DNA of 64,000 bases from an uncultured Luteimonas sp. (lineage in GTDB: Bacteria; Pseudomonadota; Gammaproteobacteria; Xanthomonadales; Xanthomonadaceae), in assembly GCA_938008415.1 (NCBI GenBank), contig CALLKI010000080.1:13435-77434 (forward strand). The letters are read 5' to 3'. The notes below the pieces were generated by a model, which saw only the letters and a program-made list of their open reading frames with translations, did not search any database and was not told where the DNA came from. A program made the position numbers and the translations under genes. Positions 32,996 to 40,450 of the stretch are shown one piece after another (the stretch's first letter is position 1; each line of letters begins with the position of its first letter).

Positions 32996-34462
32996 ATGTC
33001 CGAACACCGCCGCCGCACCCGCATCCTCGCCACGCTCGGACCGGCCACGGATCCGCCCGAGGTGCTGGAGGGCATCCTGCGTGCGGGCGTGAACGTGGTC
33101 CGCCTGAACTTCTCGCACGGCGATCCTTCCGCGCAGATCGCGCGCGCGCAGGCGGTGCGCGAGGCGGCGCAGCGCGTCGGCGTGGAGGTCGGCATCCTCG
33201 CCGACCTGCCGGGCCCGAAGATCCGCGTCGAGCGCTTCGCCGAAGGCAAGGTGGCACTCAAGACGGGCGACCGCTTCGACCTGGTCGCCAGCCCTGATGC
33301 GCCCCCCGGCACGCAGCACGAGGTCGGCGTGAGCTACCTCGGCCTGCCGGGCGACCTTTCCCCGGGCGACACGCTGATGCTCGACGACGGCATGGTCCAG
33401 CTGAAGGTCGAGCGCATCGAGGGCGAGCGCGTGATCTGCACCGTGCTCAACGACAGCGTGCTGTCCGACCGCAAGGGCCTGAACAAGTTCGGTGGCGGGC
33501 TCTCGCTCGGCGCGCTGACCGACCGCGACCGCGAGCTGGTCAAGGTCGCCGCGGAGATCGGCGTGGACTTCATCGCCGTGTCGTTCTGCCGCAACGCCGC
33601 CGACATGGAGGAGGCCCGCGCGCTCGCGCGCTCGCACGGCAGCGAGGCCGCGCTGGTGGCCAAGATCGAGCGTGCCGAGGCGATCGAGAACCTCACCGGG
33701 ATCATCGAGGCCAGCGACGTCGTGATGGTGGCCCGCGGCGACCTCGGCGTGGAGATCGGCGAGGCCGAACTGCCGGGCCTTCAGAAGAAGATCATCCGCG
33801 AATCACTGGCCCGCAACCGCGTGGTGATCACCGCCACGCAGATGCTGCAGTCCATGGTCGATTCGCCGATCCCGACCCGCGCCGAGGTGCTGGACGTGGC
33901 CAACGCCGTGATCGACGGCACGGATGCGGTGATGCTCTCGGCCGAGACCGCGGCCGGCAACTTCCCCGTGCGCGCGGTGGAGGCGATGGCGCGCATCTGC
34001 GTCGGCGCCGAGCGCCAGTTCGCGAACGACTTCGACTTCGGCAAGGCCGAGCGTGGCCTCGAGCGCGCCGACCAGGCCATCGCCATGGCCGCGATGTTCC
34101 TGTCCGAGCACATCGGCGTGGCCGCGATCGTGGCCATGACCGAGTCCGGCGGCACCGCGCGCTACCTCTCGCGTTACCGCGCCGGCCCGCCGATCTACGC
34201 CTTCTCCCGTCACGCCGGCGCGCGCCGGCGCATGGCGCTGATGCGCGACGTGTTCCCGATCGACTACGACAGCCGCGGCCAGACCCCGCGCCAGGCCGCG
34301 CGCGGCAGCATCCGCAAGCTGGTCGAGGCGGGGCTGCTCAAGCCCGGCGACCGCGTGGTGTTCACCAGCGGCGAGCACATGGAAACCCACGGCGCCACCA
34401 ACACCCTGCGCCTGCTGCAGGTCGGCGCCAACGGCCACGCGGAGGGACTGGGCGACCTTTGA
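32996..34462 (+). CDS. pyk: Pyruvate kinase
   Basis: A 488-residue enzyme making pyruvate and ATP from phosphoenolpyruvate. ATG 32996 gives the normal N-terminus (RRRTRILATLGPATD); the frame is open much further upstream. Active-site blocks VVRLNFSHGD, the catalytic Lys in LVAKIERAEA, MVARGDLGVEI and NRVVITATQMLQSM are intact, as is the C-terminal allosteric domain with TESGGTARYLSRYR. Its stop codon overlaps the -35 of the next promoter. In relatives the following gene is the class I aldolase; here a CmlA-like gene intervenes. Confidence 0.96.
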   Translation: MSEHRRRTRILATLGPATDPPEVLEGILRAGVNVVRLNFSHGDPSAQIARAQAVREAAQRVGVEVGILADLPGPKIRVERFAEGKVALKTGDRFDLVASPDAPPGTQHEVGVSYLGLPGDLSPGDTLMLDDGMVQLKVERIEGERVICTVLNDSVLSDRKGLNKFGGGLSLGALTDRDRELVKVAAEIGVDFIAVSFCRNAADMEEARALARSHGSEAALVAKIERAEAIENLTGIIEASDVVMVARGDLGVEIGEAELPGLQKKIIRESLARNRVVITATQMLQSMVDSPIPTRAEVLDVANAVIDGTDAVMLSAETAAGNFPVRAVEAMARICVGAERQFANDFDFGKAERGLERADQAIAMAAMFLSEHIGVAAIVAMTESGGTARYLSRYRAGPPIYAFSRHAGARRRMALMRDVFPIDYDSRGQTPRQAARGSIRKLVEAGLLKPGDRVVFTSGEHMETHGATNTLRLLQVGANGHAEGLGDL

Positions 34463-34487
34463 GCCCGGCCGCCGGGTCCCCTATAGT
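34459..34487 (+). promoter_or_regulatory. Promoter of the CmlA-like efflux gene
   Basis: TTGAGC (34459-34464), an exact 17-bp spacer and TATAGT (34482-34487). It is one of the best sigma-70 matches in the window. The -35 overlaps the pyk stop codon. The predicted start near 34494 leaves a leader of about 150 bases before the efflux gene. Confidence 0.7.
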
Positions 34488-34515
34488 GTGCGTCCTCCCG
34501 GGCAGGTACCCGGCC

Positions 34516-34539
34516 ATGGAAGCCAAGTCATCGGACTGA
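34516..34539 (+). CDS. Seven-residue leader peptide MEAKSSD of the CmlA-like gene
   Basis: ATG GAA GCC AAG TCA TCG GAC TGA, with GGGCAGG (34500-34506) nine bases before the ATG as a possible ribosome-binding site. The stop codon directly abuts the first base of a 17-bp hairpin (34540). Known chloramphenicol-stalled leader peptides, from memory MVKTD of cat-86 and MSTSKNAD of cmlA, also end with Lys, one or two residues, then Asp; here it is Lys-Ser-Ser-Asp. A ribosome stalled at the last codons would cover the first part of the hairpin. Confidence 0.6.
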   Translation: MEAKSSD

Positions 34540-34646
34540 ACAGCCGCAGCGACAGGTTCCTGTTGTTGCGGCTGTCTGCATGATTGTCCAACGCTGACGA
34601 CGAAGCAGATCGCCGCTGGATTCCACATTCAAGCGGACGATTCGTC
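34540..34646 (+). promoter_or_regulatory. Candidate translational attenuator (four-segment leader RNA)
   Basis: Segment 1 (34540-34556) pairs with segment 2 (34559-34575): 17 bp including two G-U pairs. Segment 3 (34599-34617) pairs with segment 4 (34632-34646): GACGA/TCGTC plus ATCGCCGCT against AGCGG-A-CGAT. Segment 4 contains the purine-rich AAGCGGA that would be the ribosome-binding site and ends one base before the ATG. Alternatively 34568-34579 pairs with 34605-34616, 11 of 12 positions with one G-U. This would disrupt both stems and free segment 4. There is no T tract, so translation rather than transcription would be controlled. Confidence 0.6.
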
Positions 34647-35846
34647 ATGTCTTCCATCCAGAGCAACGGGCCCTGGGCCCGTACCCTGCCTGCGGCCATG
34701 CTGCTGCTGGCGCCTTTCAACATCCTGGCATCGCTTGCCATGGACATCTACCTGCCGGCCGTGCCCCGCATGCCGGCGATCCTCGGCACCACGCCCGCCG
34801 TGGTCCAGCTGACCCTGACCGTCTACCTCGTGGTGCTCGGGCTGGGGCAGCTGCTGTTTGGCCCGGTCTCGGACCGCGTCGGACGCAGGCCGGTGCTGTT
34901 CTGCGGAGCCCTGGTGTTCGCCGGCGCGTCGTTCGCGCTGGCGGCGACCACGTCAGCGGTGCCCTTCGTCTGCCTGCGCCTGCTGCAGGCGGCGGGCGCA
35001 TCGGCGGCACTGGTCGCGCTGTTCGCGACCGTGCGCGACGTCTATGCCGGTGACGCGCAAAGCACCGTGGTCTACGGCCTGCTCAACGGCATGCTGGCCT
35101 GTGTGCCCGCGCTTGGGCCGCTGGCCGGGGCCTTCCTGATCGCGGTGCAGGGCTGGCAGGCGATCTTCGTTCTGCTCGGCGTGCTCGCGACGCTCCAGGC
35201 ACTGCATGCCTGGCCCCGCTGGCGGGAAACCCGACCGCCGTACACCCGGCACCGGCGTGCAGGGTTCGGTGCGATGGTCCGCAGCCCCTCGTTCCGCACC
35301 TGCACGCTTGGGTTCAGCGCCGCGATGGGCACGTTCTTCGTGTTCTTCTCCACGGCGCCTCGGGTGTTGATCGACCGTGCCGGATACGGCGAACTGCGCT
35401 TCAGCCTCGCCTTCTCCACGGTGGCGCTGGTGATGATCGCAACGAGCTGGCTGGCGAAGCGGCACATCCGGCGCTGGGGCACGGCGGGCAGCCTGGCCCG
35501 TGGCATGGCGTTGCTGCTCGTCGGCGCGGCGGCGCTGGCCGCCGGGGAGCTGTGGTTCGCGCCGTCGTTCGCGAGTTTCGTGCTGCCCATGTGGGTGATG
35601 GCGACCGGCATCGCGCTGGCGGTATCGGTGACGGCGAACGGCGCGCTCGCCGGGTTCGATGACGTCGCCGGACGCGCGGTCGCGCTGCATTTCTGCCTGC
35701 AGAGCCTGGTCACTGGCGTCGTGGGCACGGGTTGCGTGGTGCTGCTGGACGGCGCCACGGCCTGGCCGCTGGTGACCTTCGCGTCGGCCATGGCGGTGGT
35801 CATCCTGTTGCTGTTGCAGCGGCGACCAGTCGCGAGCCCGTCCTGA
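34647..35846 (+). CDS. CmlA/FloR-like MFS drug efflux transporter
   Basis: A 399-residue, 12-helix major facilitator. Similarity to chloramphenicol exporters CmlA/FloR is evident from memory: LLLAPFNILASLAMDIYLPAVP with the conserved acidic D33 in helix 1, QLTLTVYLVVLGLGQLLFGP, SDRVGRRPVL (motif A), LLQAAGASAALVALFATVRD and VSVTANGALAGFDDVAG. ATG 34647 is chosen by this alignment; an in-frame TTG at 34584 would add 21 unrelated residues. It has its own promoter, leader and terminator and is inserted between pyk and the aldolase-like gene. Substrate (chloramphenicol, florfenicol or other) is inferred. Confidence 0.85.
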   Translation: MSSIQSNGPWARTLPAAMLLLAPFNILASLAMDIYLPAVPRMPAILGTTPAVVQLTLTVYLVVLGLGQLLFGPVSDRVGRRPVLFCGALVFAGASFALAATTSAVPFVCLRLLQAAGASAALVALFATVRDVYAGDAQSTVVYGLLNGMLACVPALGPLAGAFLIAVQGWQAIFVLLGVLATLQALHAWPRWRETRPPYTRHRRAGFGAMVRSPSFRTCTLGFSAAMGTFFVFFSTAPRVLIDRAGYGELRFSLAFSTVALVMIATSWLAKRHIRRWGTAGSLARGMALLLVGAAALAAGELWFAPSFASFVLPMWVMATGIALAVSVTANGALAGFDDVAGRAVALHFCLQSLVTGVVGTGCVVLLDGATAWPLVTFASAMAVVILLLLQRRPVASPS

Positions 35847-35855
35847 ACCGGCCAT

Positions 35856-35884
35856 GGGCGGCGGCCATCGTCCGCCGCCCTTTT
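35856..35884 (+). terminator. Terminator of the CmlA-like gene
   Basis: A perfect 9-bp stem GGGCGGCGG/CCGCCGCCC (35856-35864 with 35872-35880), a 7-base loop and four T (35881-35884), ten bases after the stop codon. Confidence 0.8.
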
Positions 35885-35990
35885 CCCGTGCCGCAGGAAT
35901 GCCGACACCGCATGTCCGGCGCGCGCTTCCCGTCGGTCGACGAGCCCGCGCGGCATATACTTCCGCGCCATTCCTCCCGCGGCAGCCAAC

Positions 35991-36992
35991 ATGAGCATCG
36001 AGGACCTTCCTGACACCGCGCTCGCCCTGCTCGCGCCCGGCAGGGGCCTGCTCGCGCTGGACGCGGCGACTGAGGGCACCGGCCGCCAGCCCGCGGAGGC
36101 GGGGGTTCCCGGCAGCGACGGCAACCGACGCGCCAAGCGCGAGGTGCTGCCCGTCGCGCCGGGACCGGGCGAATGCCTCAGCGGCGTGGTCCTCGATGAC
36201 GAGGCCATCCGGGACCGCACGGGTGACGGCACGACATACGCGAGGATCCTCGAGGGCGATGGCATCCTGCCCGGCATCCGCGTGGACCGTGGCGCGCACC
36301 CGCTGGCCGGTTTCCCCGGCGAACTGGTGACCGAAGGCCTCGACGGCCTGCGCACGCGGTTGCAGGCGTACCGCGTGCTCGGTGCGCGCTTCACGCTGTG
36401 GCGCGCCATCATCCGCATCGGCGGGAACATGCCATCGGGCACCTGCATCGACGCCAACTGCCATGCGCTCGCGCGCTACGCCGCGCTCTGCCAGGAGCAG
36501 GGGCTGGTGCCGGTGCTGGCGCCAGGAGTGCTGGCCGAGGGCGACCACGACATCGACACCGCCTTCGAGGTGCACGAGGTGGTGCTGCGCTCGCTGTTCG
36601 ACGCGCTCTACAACGCCAGCGTCGCGCCCGATAGCGTGGTGCTGGCAACCACGATGGTCCGGCCCGGCAGCGATTGCGACGAACAGGCCGGCCCGGAGGA
36701 AGTGGCCGAAACCACCCTGGCCTGCCTGAAGGCCGCCGTTCCCGCCATCGTCCCGGGCATCGCGTTCCTGCCGTCCGGGCTGGGCAACGGTTTTGCCGCT
36801 TGCCTCGAGGCGATCACCCGCATGGGCCCGCATCCGTGGCGGCTGACCTTCTGCGACGAAATCCGAAACGACACCATCCCCCGGCCCGGGGCAGGCGACC
36901 CCGCGGCCGACGCCGGTGTGGCGCGTGATGCCTGCCTCGCCCGGTTGCGTGCCATGGCACGCGCCACGCTGGTCCAGGCCGGCGGCGGCTGA
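35991..36992 (+). CDS. Class I fructose-bisphosphate aldolase homologue lacking catalytic residues (pseudoenzyme)
   Basis: A 333-residue intact frame with the whole class I aldolase architecture: MSIEDLPDTALALLAPG, HPLAGFPGELVTEGLDGL, NMPSGTCIDANCHALARYAA, EGDHDID. Compared with rabbit muscle aldolase, the Schiff-base K229 is A219, K146 is L136, E187 is A177, E189 is G179, K107 is R97 and S271 is P261; R303 is also not conserved. Only D24 (D33 in rabbit) remains. Aldol cleavage by the class I mechanism is therefore not expected. A -10-like TATACT at 35956 gives it its own promoter after the preceding terminator. The position downstream of pyk is where xanthomonads carry the active enzyme. Confidence 0.88.
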   Translation: MSIEDLPDTALALLAPGRGLLALDAATEGTGRQPAEAGVPGSDGNRRAKREVLPVAPGPGECLSGVVLDDEAIRDRTGDGTTYARILEGDGILPGIRVDRGAHPLAGFPGELVTEGLDGLRTRLQAYRVLGARFTLWRAIIRIGGNMPSGTCIDANCHALARYAALCQEQGLVPVLAPGVLAEGDHDIDTAFEVHEVVLRSLFDALYNASVAPDSVVLATTMVRPGSDCDEQAGPEEVAETTLACLKAAVPAIVPGIAFLPSGLGNGFAACLEAITRMGPHPWRLTFCDEIRNDTIPRPGAGDPAADAGVARDACLARLRAMARATLVQAGGG

Positions 36993-37259
36993 GCCGGACA
37001 GGCAAGGCTGCCCCGCCTGGAATTGCCGCCATCCCCGACCTTTCCGGCCTGCCGCCAGGCGCCATCGAGTGCCGCCCGGGTGACTGCAAGTTGGCGACCG
37101 GGGGCTTTGTCATCCGCGGGATCCGCGCCGGTAAGCATTGGGCCCGCCTCCTGGCCGCAGGCGCGACGGCACGCCCAGAGGAATCCCGGGAGAGCAGGTT
37201 TGACAGGCGCAGGGCAAGGGTTGAATAGTCGGATGCGTGTCCGTCGAAGGGTGGCTGCC
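36993..37259. other. Intergenic region after the aldolase-like gene
   Basis: 267 bp without a convincing gene. An in-frame upstream extension of the following gene is open through it, but lacks homologue-like sequence. No strong hairpin with T tract or promoter was recognised. Confidence 0.4.
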
Positions 37260-37610
37260 ATGAACCCCGAGCGCGTGGTCCGGGAGCGGGTCAGGGCCTT
37301 CACCGATCTTCCCAACGTGGGCCCGGCGATGGCCCGCGATTTCCGCAGGCTCGGCTTCGCACATCCGCACGAACTGGCCGGCGCCGATCCCCTGGCGCTC
37401 TACCTCGGGCTGTGCCGCAACACCGGGAGCCGGCATGATCCGTGCGTGCTGGACGTGTTCATGTCGGTGACGGATTTCCTGGCCGGCAACCCGCCTCGGC
37501 CCTGGTGGCATTACACCGCCGAACGCAAGGCGAGATATGGCGACCCGGGCGGGGACCGCGTGGCCCGCGGCGCAGGTCCGGGGGCGAAGCGGTCACGTGG
37601 CCTGGCCTGA
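37260..37610 (+). CDS. Helix-hairpin-helix Cdd1-family protein
   Basis: A 116-residue protein. LPNVGPAMARDFRRLGFAHP matches a helix-hairpin-helix DNA-binding element, followed by ADPLALYLGLC and DPCVLDVFMSVTDFL, as in the small family annotated Cdd1/pathogenicity locus or mitomycin-resistance-like. ATG 37260 has GAAGGG nine bases upstream; an ATG at 37233 is in frame. The Cys residues in GLCRNTGSRHDPC are conserved in the family as I recall. The last 20 residues are basic. The biological role of the family is not established. Confidence 0.75.
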   Translation: MNPERVVRERVRAFTDLPNVGPAMARDFRRLGFAHPHELAGADPLALYLGLCRNTGSRHDPCVLDVFMSVTDFLAGNPPRPWWHYTAERKARYGDPGGDRVARGAGPGAKRSRGLA

Positions 37611-37663
37611 GGCCATGCCGGGGCAGGCCCCGCTGTTCCCGATGGACGGCCGGGAAAAACATC

Positions 37664-38189
37664 ATGCGCACCCCGGCTTGCGTGTGTTCCATGATCGCGG
37701 CGGGCGGTTGCCCTGCCGCCGGGGCGTCGCGGCTTGCCGGCGGGATCCGCGAGGCGGACAGGCGGCTCTCCTCTGCTCCCAACACCTGCGATCCCGACAC
37801 CATGGGTGCGGTCTTCCCGCGGGACCCCGGGTTCTACCGCGACATCACCTGGCTGTCCGGATACGACCGGACCATGGCGGCCTTCCGCGACAACTGCGAC
37901 AGGCGGCTGGGTCTGCGCCGCGAACTGGCCGGGGACTCCATGCGCGTGCATCCGCCCGGCGACTTCGGCGCCCTGCAGGAAGCACCACGCGTTCTGCCGC
38001 GAGGAGCACGGCAGGGATGACTGCGGCATGTTCGGGTTCGTGCACGTGTGGAAGCGGGAAGGCGGGGAGTGGCGCCTGTACCGGGTCATCAGCTATGGCC
38101 ATGAGCTAATGCATGCATGGGGGGATAAGGTTGCCTTCCATGCGTTTCGCAATGTGCCTTCCGGAAAAAGCAGAGCCCGGATGGGTTGA
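37664..38189 (+). pseudogene. Frameshifted DUF4440/NTF2-like gene
   Basis: From ATG 37664 one frame encodes IREADRRLSSAPNTCDPDTM, FYRDITWLSGYDRTMAAFRD and LRRELAGDSMRVHPPGDFGA, typical of small NTF2-fold DUF4440 proteins. It then runs into stop TGA at about 38018. Near 37980-37988 coding similarity jumps to another frame that continues HAFCREEHGRDDCGMFGFVH and WKREGGEWRLYRVISYGH, the expected C-terminal half. A deletion of two bases around GAAGCACCACG explains the break. The normal stop after YGH is also lost. It is either a decayed gene or a sequencing error. Confidence 0.7.
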
Positions 38190-38378
38190 GGGGGGGCCTG
38201 CCTGCAGGTTGCTGGAGAAAGCGCCGGCCACGGCAGGAAGGCCCATGCATCGGAAACCACACCCTGAAAGGAACAATGCTTCGTTGTGGTCTTCGCTGTG
38301 GCGAGGAACGCGAAAGCGCACGCCCCGGGGGCGAGATGGTCTACGATCGAGTGGGCCGGGGCTGGTTCCGCAGGACAT

Positions 38379-39227
38379 ATGATGCAGATCCCTTCTGAAG
38401 TCCGGCTTCGCCTTGCGAAACTAGCAGCAGAAATCATTGAGATGGCTGCCGCCCATGGTGAGGACCGTTGGGGTGTGACGCCTTTCCCCGACGGTTTCCG
38501 GGTTAACGTCGGGTGGACAGAGATTCTCACGGCCATGCCGGAAGGCATCAGGCTTGTCGTGGATGGTGAAGGCGCAAGGTCTGCTGATGTTCCTGCTGGC
38601 GTCGAGTTGGTCGAAGGCGTGGGTGACAGCGGGTTCTATCCGAACGTTCCTGGTTCGGTACTCGCGTTGATACCGTATGAGCCTTCGTGGATGTTCGAAG
38701 CTGCCGTGGAATCACTTGGTTCTGCGTGGGATGCGGCTGTCCGGTTGGCGGCACGACGCAAGGCGGGCGGGGGTGTCAGGAAAGGGCATAGCCAGGAAAT
38801 GGTGGACACCCTGTCCCGGTTGGTGGGCCGGAGGTTGCCAGTGCCGGGTTACATGCTGCCCGGGCCACAGCCGGTTTCCGGCGCCGAGCTGATGGAAGGT
38901 GCGCTGCGCAGGGTCGTGGGCTCGAGGTACGAGCGCAATCCCGTAGCGCGTCGGGTGTGCATCGAGCATTATGGTGCGACCTGTTTTGTCTGCGGGTTCT
39001 CCTTCGAGGAGAAGTACGGCGAAATCGGGCTGGGATTCATCCACGTCCACCACCTGACCCCGCTGTCGGCCATTGGCGATGAATACGAGGTTGACCCGGT
39101 TGTGGATCTGAGGCCCGTCTGTCCCAACTGCCACGCGATGTTGCACCGGAAGGACCCGCCTTACACGATCGAGGAGCTGCAGACGCGGATGTCTGAAGCT
39201 GCAATGCGGTCGGGAGGACATGACTGA
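38379..39227 (+). CDS. HNH endonuclease domain protein
   Basis: A 282-residue protein with an uncharacterised N-terminal part (about 1-185) and a C-terminal HNH nuclease. The motif IHVHHLTPLS contains H222, H224 and H225; the zinc knuckle is formed by CFVCGF and PVCPNCHAMLH. This arrangement is common in stand-alone restriction-like and anti-phage nucleases. Two tandem ATGs (38379, 38382) are possible starts. GC content is visibly lower than in the neighbours and codon use is more relaxed, pointing to recent acquisition. No methyltransferase or other defence partner is adjacent. Confidence 0.85.
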   Translation: MMQIPSEVRLRLAKLAAEIIEMAAAHGEDRWGVTPFPDGFRVNVGWTEILTAMPEGIRLVVDGEGARSADVPAGVELVEGVGDSGFYPNVPGSVLALIPYEPSWMFEAAVESLGSAWDAAVRLAARRKAGGGVRKGHSQEMVDTLSRLVGRRLPVPGYMLPGPQPVSGAELMEGALRRVVGSRYERNPVARRVCIEHYGATCFVCGFSFEEKYGEIGLGFIHVHHLTPLSAIGDEYEVDPVVDLRPVCPNCHAMLHRKDPPYTIEELQTRMSEAAMRSGGHD

Positions 39228-39266
39228 CTGGCGCCGGTATGTCGCCAGGGTGGTTTCGTGTCGGCA

Positions 39267-39297
39267 AAGACAGGGCCCGCATCGCGGGCCCTGTCTT
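39267..39297. terminator. Bidirectional terminator between the HNH gene and cysK
   Basis: A perfect 14-bp inverted repeat (39267-39280 with 39284-39297), loop ATC, lying between convergent stop codons. The stem ends in AAGA/TCTT, giving short T stretches in both directions. Confidence 0.75.
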
Positions 39298-39326
39298 CGT
39301 GCAGGGATGTCGGACGGAAGCCGTCG

Positions 39327-40286
39327 TCAGCCCAGTGATTCCAGCCAGGCGTCGTCGGAAGTCTCGTCGATGCCCTCGAACAGGGCGGTGGAGAGGTAGC
39401 GCTCGCCGGTGTCGGGGAGCATGGCGAGGATGACCTCGCCGGGCCTGGCCTGCCGGGCGACCTGGAGCGCGGCGGCGACGGTGGCGCCGGCGGAGATGCC
39501 GACGAAGATGCCTTCCTCCGCGGCGAGCCTGCGCGAGGTGGCGATGGCGTCGGCGTCGGTGATGGAGAGTACCTGGTGGGCGACGTCGCGGTTGAGCACC
39601 TGCGGCACGAAGTCCGGGGTCCAGCCCTGGATCTTGTGCGGCGACCATTCCCTGCCCTGCAGCAGCGGGGCGACGGCGGGTTCGGCCACGGTCACCCTGA
39701 CCTCGGGACGGGCGACCCGGAGCACCTCGCCCACGCCGGTGAGGGTGCCGCCCGTGCCCCAGCCGGTGACGAAGTGGTCGAGGCGGCGGCCTGCGAAGTC
39801 GCGCAGGATCTCGGCGGCGGTGGTCTGGCGGTGGTAGGCCGGGTTGGCCGGGTTCTCGAACTGGCGGGCGAGGAACCAGCCGTGCTTCTCGGCCAGTTCC
39901 CTGGCCTTGCGGACCATGCCGCTGCCGCGCTCGGCGGCGGGGGTGAGGATGACCTTGGCGCCGTAGGCCTTCATCAGCTTGCGGCGCTCGATCGAGAAGG
40001 TTTCGGACATGACCGCGACGAAGCGGTAGCCGCGCGCGGCGCAGACCATGGCCAGGGCCACGCCGGTGTTGCCGGAGGTGGCCTCGACCACGGTGTCGCC
40101 GGGCTTGAGCAGGCCCTTCGCCTCGGCGTCGAGGATGATGGCGAGGGCCAGGCGGTCCTTGACCGAGCCCCCGGGGTTGAAGGCTTCGACCTTGGCGTAG
40201 AGTTCGATGCCCTCGGGAGCGATGCGGTGGAGGCGGACCACCGGCGTGCGGCCGATGGTGTCGAGGATGCTGTCGTGGATGGCCAT
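39327..40286 (-). CDS. cysK: Cysteine synthase A (O-acetylserine sulfhydrylase)
   Basis: A 319-residue PLP enzyme making cysteine from O-acetylserine and sulfide. The PLP lysine is K43 in NPGGSVKDR, the phosphate-loop is GSGNTG-like TSGNTGVAL, and GTGGTLTGVGE and FVGISAGATVAA complete the family set. ATG 40286 is preceded by GAGGAA. Its C-terminus (DETSDDAWLESLG) differs from the usual. It is convergent with the HNH gene and divergent from the RND adaptor gene. Distinction of CysK from CysM is by overall pattern. Confidence 0.93.
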   Translation of the reverse strand: MAIHDSILDTIGRTPVVRLHRIAPEGIELYAKVEAFNPGGSVKDRLALAIILDAEAKGLLKPGDTVVEATSGNTGVALAMVCAARGYRFVAVMSETFSIERRKLMKAYGAKVILTPAAERGSGMVRKARELAEKHGWFLARQFENPANPAYHRQTTAAEILRDFAGRRLDHFVTGWGTGGTLTGVGEVLRVARPEVRVTVAEPAVAPLLQGREWSPHKIQGWTPDFVPQVLNRDVAHQVLSITDADAIATSRRLAAEEGIFVGISAGATVAAALQVARQARPGEVILAMLPDTGERYLSTALFEGIDETSDDAWLESLG

Positions 40287-40450
40287 CGGGAGTTCCTCGT
40301 ACAGGGTGGGACGGCCATGAGGTTGCGCCTGAACGCCCGGCCGCACCATCGGTTGACGGCAATACTGTGTTCCGCCGGCCAACCGACGGCACACGAGGCC
40401 GGCCGCGGCCATGGCTAGAATCGACCGGACCGCGTCTTCCCCCTGACTGG

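Noticed and set aside
34580..34597. Five-codon ORF (MIVQR) downstream of the first leader hairpin as a second leader peptide
   Set aside because: No ribosome-binding site and no resemblance to known stalling peptides; noted only as a by-product of the sequence.
34584..34646. TTG start adding 21 residues to the CmlA-like protein
   Set aside because: The added residues are polar and unlike the family N-terminus, no ribosome-binding site precedes the TTG, and the stretch is better explained as leader RNA.
38093..38548. Minus-strand 151-codon frame between the pseudogene and the HNH gene
   Set aside because: It overlaps the HNH start region on the opposite strand, has no ribosome-binding site and no recognisable features.
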